Below are positions 17,071 to 25,313 of a stretch of 64,000 bases of DNA, in pieces (the first letter of the stretch is position 1; each line of letters starts with the position of its first letter). Source of the stretch: Pantoea dispersa (GTDB taxonomy: Bacteria > Pseudomonadota > Gammaproteobacteria > Enterobacterales > Enterobacteriaceae); the NCBI RefSeq assembly GCF_014155765.1, contig NZ_SCKT01000003.1, positions 565,304-629,303 on the forward strand, written 5' to 3'. The notes under the pieces were generated by a model. It was not told the DNA's origin, searched no databases, and saw only the letters and a program-made list of their open reading frames with translations. A program made the position numbers and the translations under genes.

Positions 17071-17868
17071 TTAATTCGGGCTTAACTCACTCTCGTGCCA
17101 GGCGGCTAATACGCGGCGCGTCAGCCACGACATCAGGGCAAACAGCAGAAAGCCGGCCAGAGAAATCAGTAACAATGCGGCAAACATCAGCGGGATATTG
17201 AGTTGATAGCCAGCCTGTAAAATCTGGTAGGCCAGCCCGGTATCCGTGCCGCCGGTGCCCGCCACAAACTCCGCCACCACGGCACCAATCAGTGACAAAC
17301 CGCTGGAAATACGCAGCGCGCCAAAGAAGTAGGGCAATGCAGATGGAATGCGCAGGCGGAGTAAAATTTGCAGCCGCGAGGCATGGTTCAGCCTGAAGTA
17401 GCTCAGCAGACCCGGCGACACGCTGCGTAAACCCTGGGTGGTGCTGGAGATGATCGGGAACACCGCCATCAGGGTGGCGCACACCACCAGCGATGCGGTG
17501 GTGTCTTTCACCCAGATAATGATCAGCGGTGCAATGGCCACGATCGGCGTGACTTGCAGAAAGACGATGTAAGGAAATAACGCCGTCTCGATAAACCGAT
17601 TCTGCACCAGTAAAAACGCAATGATGGAGCCAATAACCGTCGCCAGCACAAACGAGATCACCGTGATTTTCAGCGTGTAAAGTAAGGACATAAACAACGC
17701 CGGAAAGTTTTGCGCCAGGCTTTGCGCCACGACGAGTGGAGAAGGGACCAGAAAGGCGGGCACCTTAAACGCGGTGACCAGAAACTGCCACAGTAACAGC
17801 ATGGCAATGGCGACCACCGCCGGAAACAGCCATTGTTGAAATTTACGGTTTGCTGCAAGCGGTTTCAT
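17071..17868 (-). CDS. ABC transporter permease, SsuC/TauC type
   Basis: 265 residues with about six membrane spans. The EAA loop (FRLNHASRLQILLRLRIPSA then LPYFFGALRISSG) marks the SsuC/TauC/ThiX nitrate-sulfonate-taurine group of permeases. It partners the ATPase gene, whose stop overlaps this start by four bases (17865-17868), and the NMT1-like binding protein. A 7-bp hairpin at 17044-17062 separates it from the oxidase gene. Substrate: unknown small organic molecule, inferred to be a nitrogen heterocycle from the neighbouring hydrolases. Confidence 0.88.
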   Translation of the reverse strand: MKPLAANRKFQQWLFPAVVAIAMLLLWQFLVTAFKVPAFLVPSPLVVAQSLAQNFPALFMSLLYTLKITVISFVLATVIGSIIAFLLVQNRFIETALFPYIVFLQVTPIVAIAPLIIIWVKDTTASLVVCATLMAVFPIISSTTQGLRSVSPGLLSYFRLNHASRLQILLRLRIPSALPYFFGALRISSGLSLIGAVVAEFVAGTGGTDTGLAYQILQAGYQLNIPLMFAALLLISLAGFLLFALMSWLTRRVLAAWHESELSPN

Positions 17869-18695
17869 GCTTTGCTCTCCTGACTGGCTGCGAGCAGGCC
17901 GCGCTGCAACAGCTGCGCATAATGGGTAAACGGCTGACTGACACGAAACGCATCATCACGCGGCAGGCTGGTTTCAATGCGAATATCATCAACAACGCGA
18001 CCCGGACGCGCGGCCATCATAATCACACGCTGCGACAGGAATACGGCTTCCTGAATCGAGTGGGTCACAAAAACTACTGTAAGCTTTTGCTCCTGCCACA
18101 AATCGAGCAGGTCGCTGTCCAGTTTGTTGCGGGTGATTTCGTCCAGCGCGCCAAAGGGTTCATCCATTAACAGCACCCGGGGACGCGTCACTAAACCACG
18201 GGCAATTGACACCCGCATCTGCATGCCACCGGAAAGCTCGCGTGGCAGTACATGACCAAACTGGCCCAGGCCAACCAGTGCCAGAATCTCGCGCACCCGG
18301 GTGTCGGCTTCACCGCGTGGTACCCCCGCCAGATCCAACGGCAGGCGTACATTCTTATGCACGGTGCTCCACGGCATCAGGGTGGCTTCCTGAAACACAA
18401 AGGAAAGCGGCAGATCGCGTTGATTCTCCCGACGATCGCGACGAAATAGCATCAGTTTGCCATCACTGGGTTCAATTAAGCCGGCGATCATTTTCAGCAA
18501 GGTACTTTTGCCACAGCCGGAAGGGCCGAGCAGTGAAACAAACTCGCCCTGGCGCACGGTCAGTTCCACCGGCAGCAGTGCCCGCGTCCCGTTGGGATAG
18601 ATTTTCTCCGCGGAGAGCACCTCAATCGCCGGCGGCGCGGCAGGCCGTGGCTGGCTGTCCGGATTGATCGGCGTTATGTTGCTGGCGGTGTTCAT
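17865..18695 (-). CDS. ABC transporter ATPase, SsuB/TauB type
   Basis: 276 residues with Walker A GPSGCGKST, Q-loop SFVFQEATLMPW, signature LSGGMQMR, Walker B VLLMDEPFGALDE and the switch-His VTHSIQEAV. The FQEATLMPW and SIQEAVFLSQRVIMM segments are typical of the nitrate/sulfonate/taurine/pyrimidine-precursor ATPases. A 25-residue Pro-rich N-terminal tail precedes the domain. It overlaps its neighbours by four bases on each side, so strict co-translation with the binding protein and permease is likely. Confidence 0.9.
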   Translation of the reverse strand: MNTASNITPINPDSQPRPAAPPAIEVLSAEKIYPNGTRALLPVELTVRQGEFVSLLGPSGCGKSTLLKMIAGLIEPSDGKLMLFRRDRRENQRDLPLSFVFQEATLMPWSTVHKNVRLPLDLAGVPRGEADTRVREILALVGLGQFGHVLPRELSGGMQMRVSIARGLVTRPRVLLMDEPFGALDEITRNKLDSDLLDLWQEQKLTVVFVTHSIQEAVFLSQRVIMMAARPGRVVDDIRIETSLPRDDAFRVSQPFTHYAQLLQRGLLAASQESKA

Positions 18696-19663
18696 GGCAT
18701 GACCTTAACGTCTTTGATGAACTGCAGCGTGTAGCTACCCGCAAACGGCACTTTGGCCGGATCGATTAGCTTGTTATCCACCAGCAACTGCCATGTCTGT
18801 TTTAGCCGTGGCTCGGTAATAATACCGATACCCGCCGTTTGCGCGTCGCCGCCCGTCACCATCTGGTATTTCTTCATCTGAGCGATACCGAAGGCGATCT
18901 GCTCCTCGCTCATCTGGGGATTCTCTTTCCTGATGAGGACGTTGCCAGCGCTCGGATCCTGCAGATAGTTTTTCCAGCCCTGCATTGAGGCTTTAACGAA
19001 TGCGGCTACCGCCTGCGGACGTTTCTCAATGGTTGATTTCATGCACACAATGCTGTTGCCGTAGGGCGGGTAACCCCATTCGCTGATCGGGTAGACATTG
19101 GCTTGCGCATGGGCTTTCTGCACAGCAAAAGGTTCCGAGGTGATATAACCCTGCTGCACCAGCGTTTTGTCTGCGAGGAATGGCTGGATGCTGAACGTGT
19201 ACGGGCGCACGCGCGCATTCTTCAGGCTGAGCGCACTCTGCGCCCACGGCCAGTAGGAGGTATAAGCTTCCGCCGCCAGCAGGAAGGTTTTACCCTGCAG
19301 ATCCGCTTTATCTTTCACATCAGGATGGGTGAGAAAAGCAATTGCCGAGTGCTGGAACGTAGTGGCAACGGGCACGGCTTCAACACCCTGCTGCCAGGAT
19401 TCAAGCGCCTGCATGTTATCGCTGATGATGCAGTCTGCCTGACCCGCCGCCATCAGCTGCATGGTGTGAACCTGGGGACCACCCATTTTAATGGTGACGT
19501 CCAGCCCGGCATCTTTATACAGGTTCTGCGCCAGTGCCTGATAAAAACCGCCATGCTCTGCTTGCGCATACCAGTTGGTCATAAAGGTGAATTTCTCCGC
19601 CGCCATGCTCTGGGCCGACAGCGCCAGCGACAGTGCGGCAATCATGTTTAATTTTTTATTCAT
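18692..19663 (-). CDS. NMT1/THI5-like ABC substrate-binding protein
   Basis: 323 residues. The signal peptide is MNKKLNMIAALSLALSAQ followed by SMA, with cleavage before AEKF. The mature part has the NMT1 hallmarks: FMTNWYAQAEHGGFYQALAQNLYKDAGLDV, the GGPQ loop, LMAAGQADCIISDNMQAL and the late FVKASMQGWKNYLQDP. Proteins of this fold bind thiamine-pyrimidine precursors, taurine, sulfonates or cyclic nitrogen compounds such as riboflavin precursors and hydantoins. It delivers the substrate to the adjacent ATPase and permease. It starts 13 bases after the creatininase-family gene. Confidence 0.88.
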   Translation of the reverse strand: MNKKLNMIAALSLALSAQSMAAEKFTFMTNWYAQAEHGGFYQALAQNLYKDAGLDVTIKMGGPQVHTMQLMAAGQADCIISDNMQALESWQQGVEAVPVATTFQHSAIAFLTHPDVKDKADLQGKTFLLAAEAYTSYWPWAQSALSLKNARVRPYTFSIQPFLADKTLVQQGYITSEPFAVQKAHAQANVYPISEWGYPPYGNSIVCMKSTIEKRPQAVAAFVKASMQGWKNYLQDPSAGNVLIRKENPQMSEEQIAFGIAQMKKYQMVTGGDAQTAGIGIITEPRLKQTWQLLVDNKLIDPAKVPFAGSYTLQFIKDVKVMP

Positions 19664-19676
19664 CGTGATCCCCCGG

Positions 19677-20555
19677 TTAGCGCGGTGTTAAGAGTGATGC
19701 AGCGTCGTTGTGGTCTAATACTTTGCCCTGCCAGTGACCTGTGCCCCATGCCGGTTCAGCGCGGGTTACCCAGCTCATTTGATGCATTTCGGTGATCACC
19801 TGTGCCCAACTTTCCGCCAGCGAATCCAGAATCGCCGCGCCTTGTTCGGGCGTGGACGGCTGTGGATCGCCAATCACGCCGCTGGGGCCGAAATCATAAG
19901 AAGCCCATGCCGCCATGGGTTTACTGGTCGAGAGTGTCGGGCAGGGGAAGGCAGGCGGATAATTCGCCACGGCTTTGCTCATCTGCACGGTGTCGGGGGC
20001 GAGTGCCAGCATCAGTGCGGTTTCCGCATGACCGGCATGCATCGCCATTTGACGCTCTTTGTCGTCCATAAAACTTTCGGCACAGTTGGGCACTTTGAAG
20101 GTGTCTTGCATGATGATGATCATGTCACCGTGTCGCAGACGGAGTTCGCGTGCGGCCATCTGCAGCGGCTGTGGCTGCCCGCCATGGCCATTCACCATTA
20201 AAAACTTGCGGAAACCGGCGCGATAAAGAGATTCACCAATCTCCAGAATGGTATGTAACAAGGTTTCCCCGGTCAGCGTCAGCGTGCCGGGAAAGTGCAG
20301 GTGCTCATCGGATTTGCCATAGGTGATCGGCGGAATGGCATAAGCCGGGATATCCGCGGGTAAACGTGCCAGGGCATGCCCGACCACGCCCGATGAAATG
20401 ACGCTGTCGACGGCACACGGCAGATGGGGACCGTGCTGTTCGATGGCGCCGGTCGGTAACACAATCACCGTGTTGGCTTTATTATCCAGTGTGGCGATGT
20501 CGGTCCAGCTCAGGTACGGCAAAAAGCGGTTTGCCGGGATATAACCATGCAACAT
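19677..20555 (-). CDS. Creatininase-family amidohydrolase
   Basis: 292 residues with the creatininase fold. Metal ligands are visible as E39, H41 and D50 in LPTGAIEQHGPHLP and CAVD, and H124 in the MVNGHGGQ loop. Members open cyclic or linear amides: creatinine to creatine, formamides in riboflavin/F420 and guanine-derived pathways, and mycofactocin peptides. The ATG at 20555 has GAGGAAA a few bases upstream, so the ten codons before it are excluded. The position between a RidA-like gene and the transporter points to hydrolysis of an amide made by the CodA-like deaminase. The exact substrate is not assigned. Confidence 0.87.
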   Translation of the reverse strand: MLHGYIPANRFLPYLSWTDIATLDNKANTVIVLPTGAIEQHGPHLPCAVDSVISSGVVGHALARLPADIPAYAIPPITYGKSDEHLHFPGTLTLTGETLLHTILEIGESLYRAGFRKFLMVNGHGGQPQPLQMAARELRLRHGDMIIIMQDTFKVPNCAESFMDDKERQMAMHAGHAETALMLALAPDTVQMSKAVANYPPAFPCPTLSTSKPMAAWASYDFGPSGVIGDPQPSTPEQGAAILDSLAESWAQVITEMHQMSWVTRAEPAWGTGHWQGKVLDHNDAASLLTPR

Positions 20556-20569
20556 ACTGTTTCCTCGCG

Positions 20570-21040
20570 TTATTGTGGCAACCACGCCGTGGCTTCAACT
20601 TCAATTAGTACGTCCGGGCTCGGCAGCATTTCACTGACCTGCACCACGGTTGACACAGGCGGTTCGTCCGGGAAGAACTGCTTGCGCACCCGGCTGTAGT
20701 GCGGGAAATGGTCCAGATTGCGAAAGTACTGCACCAGTTTGAAAACATCACTCATCTGCCCACCGGCGCTTTCAAGGGTGGTGCGGATGCTCTCCAGCAC
20801 ATACCAGCTTTGTGCCAGGATTGGACCTTCTTTGAAATCGGTAGAGAATTCACCACTGCGTCCCAGCAGCCGTTGCGCTGCTTCGGGGATATCGCTGTAA
20901 CCGCGCACGATCGTCGCGGTTTGCGGATTCACCGGAATAATGCCGGAGAGAAAAATAAAGTCGCCGACGCGTCGCCACGCCGCATATTTGGCCAGCGGTT
21001 TACCCGCGCCATCATCAAGCGTCATCTGTTTCGTCTCCAT
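20570..21040 (-). CDS. RidA-family protein lacking the usual arginine
   Basis: 156 residues of the YjgF/YER057c/UK114 fold: FIFLSGIIPVNPQT, the dimer helix with VLESIRTTLESAGGQMSDVFKL and the C-terminal VLIEVEATAWLP. In imine-hydrolysing RidA an Arg sits in the segment before VEVEA. Here that segment reads VSTVVQVSEMLP, so the Arg is replaced by Ser, as in Rid subfamilies of unknown chemistry such as those in catabolic operons (compare RutC in pyrimidine degradation). The ATG at 21040 has AGGGTG upstream. The gene overlaps the deaminase stop by 26 bases and is 14 bases from the amidase gene. Confidence 0.85.
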   Translation of the reverse strand: METKQMTLDDGAGKPLAKYAAWRRVGDFIFLSGIIPVNPQTATIVRGYSDIPEAAQRLLGRSGEFSTDFKEGPILAQSWYVLESIRTTLESAGGQMSDVFKLVQYFRNLDHFPHYSRVRKQFFPDEPPVSTVVQVSEMLPSPDVLIEVEATAWLPQ

Positions 21041-22211
21041 AACGCACACCCTGTTTGAGCCGATAGCGCTGGCGCTGGCGCAGCGGCCAGCTTGCCGCAT
21101 CGGCAGACGGAAAAATCACCACATCGTTGTGATAAAGCGCATCGGGCTGGCAGATGAGCTGAGAGGCTTCATCAAAGGCAGAACCCAGCTGCAGGCTCAA
21201 TACGCCGCTGAACAGGGTATCGAGCGGGTCATAACTGCCGAGGGGGCAGAAAGCGTCCTGCACGTTATCAGCGCCCAGCAGCAGTGAAAGCCCCCGCGCC
21301 TGCGCTTCTTTCACCAGCGTCAATCCGCGCTGACGCGGTGTGCGATCAGGCACCGCGTCCTGCAGCAGCAGGTTGGTCAGGGGCAGGGCGATCAGCGTCA
21401 CGCGGTGCAGGGCCAGCCGGTCAAGAATTTGCAGGGCATCTTCCTGTTGCGACAGCGCGCAGCTGTGGCTGCAGGTAATCTGGCCACTGAACGGATGTTG
21501 TTGCAGGTAGTTCGCCAGCCAGCGCATGCCCTGCGCATCGGCATTCAACTCTTCATCTATGTGCAGGTCGATATCGAGCTGCCACTGTTCGGCCGCGTGC
21601 AGCAGATTGGCGAAGGCGACTGCATCCCAGTTGCTGCTGTGGATGAAACCGCCGAGAAGCGCGCCCGGACCGCTGACGGCCACCTGGGCGGCAATATGCT
21701 GCGCATCATCCTGGCGGGCAAAAAAGCTCAGCGGGGCGAGCGCCACGCGTTCAATACGGCACAGCGGATGCTGTAACTCACCGATCACCTGCCACGCCAG
21801 CGGCGCTTCAGGGCTGAACCAGTCGACGTGGGTGCGCAATACACCTACGCCACTCCCCACCGCCCAGCGCAACGCCTGCTCAGCGCGCTGCTGCAAATCC
21901 TCACGGCTCCAGTGCACGCGATCCTGATGCATCGCGGAAATCGCAGCCAGTAAACCGGGCTGGCGTGCCGGGCTACGCTCAAAGGTGAACGTTTTATCCA
22001 GATGCGCATGCGGTTCGATCAGTGCGGGAAGCACCAGCGCGCCATTGAGCGGCAGATAATCGGCACATGCTCCTTCACAGGGCGCGAATTTCAGCCCGTC
22101 AGGGTGAAAATGTAACGTCGCCAGCTGCGGCTGATGGCCCTGCATCGGCCAGTTGTCTGGCAGCAGCCAGCGGGGTAAGCGTGCGCCGGTCGCGCCCGGA
22201 TAGATTTTCAT
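21015..22211 (-). CDS. CodA-like amidohydrolase/deaminase
   Basis: 398 residues, clearly related to E. coli cytosine deaminase along its length. The metal site HAH is in IEPHAHLDKTF; RTHVDWF, the DLHIDE segment (H and catalytic E), CSHSCAL, the RQRGLTLVKEAQARG helix and GADNVQDAFCPLGSYD (metal-site D) follow. It should deaminate or open a cyclic amidine or similar ring, but several CodA substrate-pocket residues differ, so cytosine itself is not assumed. The ATG at 22211 overlaps the reductase stop by four bases, and the open frame before it is within that gene. I infer an early ring-attack step of the cluster. Confidence 0.85.
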   Translation of the reverse strand: MKIYPGATGARLPRWLLPDNWPMQGHQPQLATLHFHPDGLKFAPCEGACADYLPLNGALVLPALIEPHAHLDKTFTFERSPARQPGLLAAISAMHQDRVHWSREDLQQRAEQALRWAVGSGVGVLRTHVDWFSPEAPLAWQVIGELQHPLCRIERVALAPLSFFARQDDAQHIAAQVAVSGPGALLGGFIHSSNWDAVAFANLLHAAEQWQLDIDLHIDEELNADAQGMRWLANYLQQHPFSGQITCSHSCALSQQEDALQILDRLALHRVTLIALPLTNLLLQDAVPDRTPRQRGLTLVKEAQARGLSLLLGADNVQDAFCPLGSYDPLDTLFSGVLSLQLGSAFDEASQLICQPDALYHNDVVIFPSADAASWPLRQRQRYRLKQGVRYGDETDDA

Positions 22212-23158
22212 AAATCCAGCACCAGCAGCGGAGATCGCGCACGTGAGCAGCACAGCACGATGCAGTCATTCGCGGCACGCTCTTTCTGGCTTAACACCTC
22301 GTCACGGTGGTCGGGTTCACCCGCTAACACCCCGGTAATGCAGGCACCGCACATGCCCTGTTCGCAGGAGAGTTCGATGTCGATGCCTGCCGCTGCCAGC
22401 ACCCCGGCAATGCTTTGCGTCTTCCCGACGTGAAAACGCGCGCCGGAAGAAGCAATCTCCACCTCGAAGCTGTCGCCTGCAGGGGGGATTGCCGCATCAG
22501 CATGGAAACGTTCGCTGTGCCATTGTTCTGGCTGCCAGCCCTGTTCCAGCGCCCGCTGCTGCAGATGTTGCATAAAGCCAGCCGGGCCGCAGGCTACCAG
22601 CGCGCTATTGGCTGATGTTTCCAGATCGTCAGGTATACGGGTGCGCAGGCTGTCACCTTCGCTGCTGTAGTGAATAACGACACGATCACCGAGTTGCGCC
22701 AGACGCGGTGCAAACGCCAGTTCATCATGACGTTTGAGGTAGAGATGCAGCGTAAACGCCGCCTGCCGCGCGGCCAGGGCTTCCGCCATCACCAGCAGCG
22801 GCGTGAGGCCAATACCGGCCGCAAAGAGTAAGGTGCGCGGTGCATCCGGCAGGGGAAAATGGTTGCGCGGTGCCGACAGGGTTAAGGTATCGCCGACATT
22901 CAGCTGTTGATGCAACCAGCGGGAACCGCCCGTCGAGGCGGGATCAAGACGCACGCAGATTTCATAGCCAGCCGCACTGGCTGGCGAACACAGGGAGTAC
23001 TGGCGCACCCCGCCGGCTGGCAGATGGACATCAATGTGCGCGCCCGGTGTAAAGGCCGGGAGCGGTTGGCCGCTGGCACTTTCCAGCGTCAGTAACAGAT
23101 TGCCAGCACCGTTGGACTGCTTTGCGATGACGGTGGCGGCCAGGTGTGATGATTTCAT
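22208..23158 (-). CDS. Phthalate-dioxygenase-reductase-type flavoprotein with 2Fe-2S domain
   Basis: 316 residues with three domains. The FMN domain has RQYSLCSP at 52-59, the NAD domain has GIGLTPLL at about 115-122 and a CGPAGFM segment, and the C-terminal plant-type [2Fe-2S] domain has C265, C270, C273 and C303. This is the reductase of class IA Rieske oxygenases (vanillate demethylase, phthalate dioxygenase), passing electrons from NADH through FMN to the oxygenase. No Rieske oxygenase lies in the cluster or elsewhere in the window. It is the first gene of the minus-strand operon and divergent from the LysR gene. Confidence 0.88.
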   Translation of the reverse strand: MKSSHLAATVIAKQSNGAGNLLLTLESASGQPLPAFTPGAHIDVHLPAGGVRQYSLCSPASAAGYEICVRLDPASTGGSRWLHQQLNVGDTLTLSAPRNHFPLPDAPRTLLFAAGIGLTPLLVMAEALAARQAAFTLHLYLKRHDELAFAPRLAQLGDRVVIHYSSEGDSLRTRIPDDLETSANSALVACGPAGFMQHLQQRALEQGWQPEQWHSERFHADAAIPPAGDSFEVEIASSGARFHVGKTQSIAGVLAAAGIDIELSCEQGMCGACITGVLAGEPDHRDEVLSQKERAANDCIVLCCSRARSPLLVLDL

Positions 23159-23270
23159 AATCAGCCTGTCTTTACAGGGCTGTCATCAGCGTTAATGCCG
23201 CGCATGCCCTTGTCTTTATCATGGAGGCGATTATTATTTTGCCGTTGTGTAAGCGTCCATCTGTTTAATT

Positions 23271-23281
23271 CGCATGATGCG
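23271..23281. promoter_or_regulatory. Palindrome in the divergent LysR/catabolic operon promoter region
   Basis: CGCATGATGCG is a perfect 11-base palindrome 24 bases before the LysR ATG, in the 146-bp gap between the LysR gene and the nine-gene operon. It is a candidate operator. A typical T-N11-A LysR box was not resolved by eye. Confidence 0.35.
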
Positions 23282-23304
23282 TTGCAAAAAAGAGAGCACC
23301 CACT

Positions 23305-24249
23305 ATGTTTGCCTTCTCCCGTTTTCTGATTTATTTCACCGAAGTGGCCCGTCAGGGTTCGCTCCGTAAGGCTTCCGAGGTGTTACACGTCTCAGCCTCT
23401 TCAATTGACCGGCAGATTTTACGTGTGGAAGAACAGCTGGATATGCCGTTGTTTGAACGTCATCCATCAGGTTTATGTATGACGGCAGCGGGGGAGATCC
23501 TGTTTAATGCGGCTAAAAACTGGCAACGTGATTTTGGCCGGGTTTGTACGCAATTAGAGGATCTGCGTGGTTTGCGACATGGCCATGTGCATATCGCCAC
23601 CATTGATGCCATAAATCGTGGCTTCTTCTCATCCATCCTGCAGCGCATACGTGAAGATTATCCCGGCATTTCGTTTACCCTCACTACCATGAGTAACATC
23701 CATATCGCCAATGCGCTGACCGCCGGCGATGCGGATTTTGGCATCATGCTAAATCCGCAAAGCTCGCGTGAACTGCTGGTGAAATCCTTCGCCGATCTTC
23801 GTCTGGGAATTGTGGTAAGCCGTCACCATCCGCTGGCAGCGCTGGAATCTATTCGCTTCAGCCATTGCGAGCCGTGGCCGTTTATTGTGCCCGCTGCGCC
23901 GTTAATGCTGGCCGATCCACTGGACGCGCTGGTAAACAGTTCCGGCATACGCCTGAAGGAAGTGGGACGCACCAATAACATTCATATGCTGCGATCGTTA
24001 GTGCGTGATGATGTCGGGATCAGCCTGATGTGCTGGCTGGATATCGTGGACGAATATCGTCGCGGTGAACTGAAATTCATTCCGTTGATCGACACGGTAT
24101 TAAAACCCTTTACCCTGTCGCTGTGTGTGGCACCCCAACGCCAGTTATCCGTCGCCGCGTCAATGATGCTGGGTCAACTGGAGTTATTTTTTGCCATGAT
24201 TGAGAGCGAGGAAGCGCAGGCCGGCAAGGAAGAAAAGCACCGCGTATAA
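23305..24249 (+). CDS. LysR-family transcriptional regulator of the catabolic cluster
   Basis: 314 residues. The N-terminal winged helix is FSRFLIYFTEVARQGSLRKAS to VEEQLDMPLFERHPSG, and a periplasmic-binding-type effector domain starts near residue 92 (GHVHIATIDAINRGF). LysR regulators commonly sit divergent from the operon they control and bind a pathway intermediate as co-inducer. The position here makes it the likely regulator of the nine-gene minus-strand operon and of itself. The ATG at 23305 has GAGAG upstream. The C-terminal tail is unusually charged (EEAQAGKEEKHRV). Confidence 0.92.
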   Translation: MFAFSRFLIYFTEVARQGSLRKASEVLHVSASSIDRQILRVEEQLDMPLFERHPSGLCMTAAGEILFNAAKNWQRDFGRVCTQLEDLRGLRHGHVHIATIDAINRGFFSSILQRIREDYPGISFTLTTMSNIHIANALTAGDADFGIMLNPQSSRELLVKSFADLRLGIVVSRHHPLAALESIRFSHCEPWPFIVPAAPLMLADPLDALVNSSGIRLKEVGRTNNIHMLRSLVRDDVGISLMCWLDIVDEYRRGELKFIPLIDTVLKPFTLSLCVAPQRQLSVAASMMLGQLELFFAMIESEEAQAGKEEKHRV

Positions 24250-24334
24250 AAGCCTGGGTGGCCTGACTGGCCCGCAGCACAAGATATGTCAACCCACTAA
24301 CGGCCCAGCAGCCTCCTGCTATACAGGTATCACG

Positions 24335-24784
24335 ATGGTAAAGATTGAACATGCAGACCCGCGCTCGGCGGAATCACAGTTGCTGATTGAAAAACTCTCC
24401 GCCGAGCTTGCGGCTATTACTGGCGATGGCGGGAACAGCCGCGCCAGCGTGGACACCCTCCAGGGTGAAGGCGCATTGTGGGTGATCGCCAGAGATGCGC
24501 AGGGCAGTGCCGTCGGCTGCGGCGCATTACGGCCTTTGGCACCCGGGATCGCCGAACTGAAAAGAATGTTCTCCGACCGCAGTTTACCGGGCATCGGACG
24601 CGCTTTGCTGGCGTTTCTGGAAACCGCGGCAAAAACTCTGGGATATCGTGAACTGTGGCTGGAAACGCGGCATGTTAATCAGCGTGCCGTGGATTTTTAT
24701 CTGAAGCAGGGTTACCGGCAAATTGAAAATTACGGGCCTTACCGCGGCCGGGAAGAGGCCATTTGCCTGGGTAAGACACTTTAA
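24335..24784 (+). CDS. GNAT-family N-acetyltransferase
   Basis: 149 residues of the GNAT fold. The acetyl-CoA binding strand and loop are LKRMFSDRSLPGIGRALLAFLE, where the usual RGxGxG appears as LPGIGRAL. The C-terminal LWLETRHVNQRAVDFYLKQGYRQIENYGPY pattern is typical of the putrescinyl/amino-acid-like acetyltransferases annotated in enteric bacteria. Substrate unknown. The ATG at 24335 has AGGT seven bases before it, so the open frame before it is excluded. The terminator hairpin at 24875-24898 follows. Confidence 0.88.
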   Translation: MVKIEHADPRSAESQLLIEKLSAELAAITGDGGNSRASVDTLQGEGALWVIARDAQGSAVGCGALRPLAPGIAELKRMFSDRSLPGIGRALLAFLETAAKTLGYRELWLETRHVNQRAVDFYLKQGYRQIENYGPYRGREEAICLGKTL

Positions 24785-24867
24785 CTGCGCGATTAGCTGC
24801 CATCAGTCTGGCGGGTTTTTCTTGAAGGCGCGTATCTCCCTTCATCTTCCCGCCGACCACCGACAAA

Positions 24868-24914
24868 CAAAAAGCCCGCTCAGGTTTCCCTGAGCGGGAT
24901 TCTTTAAATCTGGC
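24868..24914. repeat. Copy A of the tRNA-Asn 3'-end/terminator duplication
   Basis: These 47 bases match 26415-26461 at 45 positions. The copy holds a perfect 10-bp hairpin (CCCGCTCAGG at 24875-24884 with CCTGAGCGGG at 24889-24898) with T-rich flanks on both sides, so it can stop both the plus-strand GNAT gene and the minus-strand DUF943 gene. On the minus strand it begins with GCCA, the last four bases of the tRNA-Asn gene, but the rest of the tRNA is missing. It therefore looks like one border of an insertion or the remnant of a second tRNA-Asn locus. Confidence 0.8.
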
Positions 24915-24920
24915 CGGATA

Positions 24921-25313
24921 TTAAAATTGATATTTAACGCCGCCTTCGCGGGTACGCCAAATCATCATAAGAATATTTTTGTCGATACAATTTTTTGGCG
25001 GTTTCATATCAGAGAAGCAAAGCCTGTCTTCGTTACCTTGCGCTTGATAGCCTTTTCCCAATGCATAGATAGCAATCAGGAACGGCGTGTTCTTTCCAGA
25101 TGGAATATTATATTTATCCAGTATTTTTTCACGATTATTTGTCCACCACTCAATTTTTCTGGATTCAGCGGAAGGTAAATTATTAACAATAATCTGTGCA
25201 GTGTTGCCATCATAATGAGCATCAATAACAGAAACTTTATCATTTCCGAAAAAAAGATAAATGAGGCTGCATAAAGCTATCACCAGGGCTGGAATAACTA
25301 ACTTACGCATCAT
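24921..25313 (-). CDS. DUF943-family membrane-anchored protein
   Basis: 130 residues. Residues 5-22 form a single N-terminal membrane anchor with a short lysine/arginine start (MMRKLVIPALV), and the rest is predicted periplasmic. The family marks are IEWWTNNREKILDKYNIP, YQAQGNEDRLCFSDM and KNCIDKN, which I recognise as DUF943, a family of unknown function in Enterobacterales. Its start overlaps the DUF3289 gene stop by four bases (ATGA at 25310-25313). Local GC is much lower than in neighbouring genes. A membrane-anchored partner directly after a possible toxin gene would fit an immunity protein, but this is inference only. Confidence 0.75.
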   Translation of the reverse strand: MMRKLVIPALVIALCSLIYLFFGNDKVSVIDAHYDGNTAQIIVNNLPSAESRKIEWWTNNREKILDKYNIPSGKNTPFLIAIYALGKGYQAQGNEDRLCFSDMKPPKNCIDKNILMMIWRTREGGVKYQF

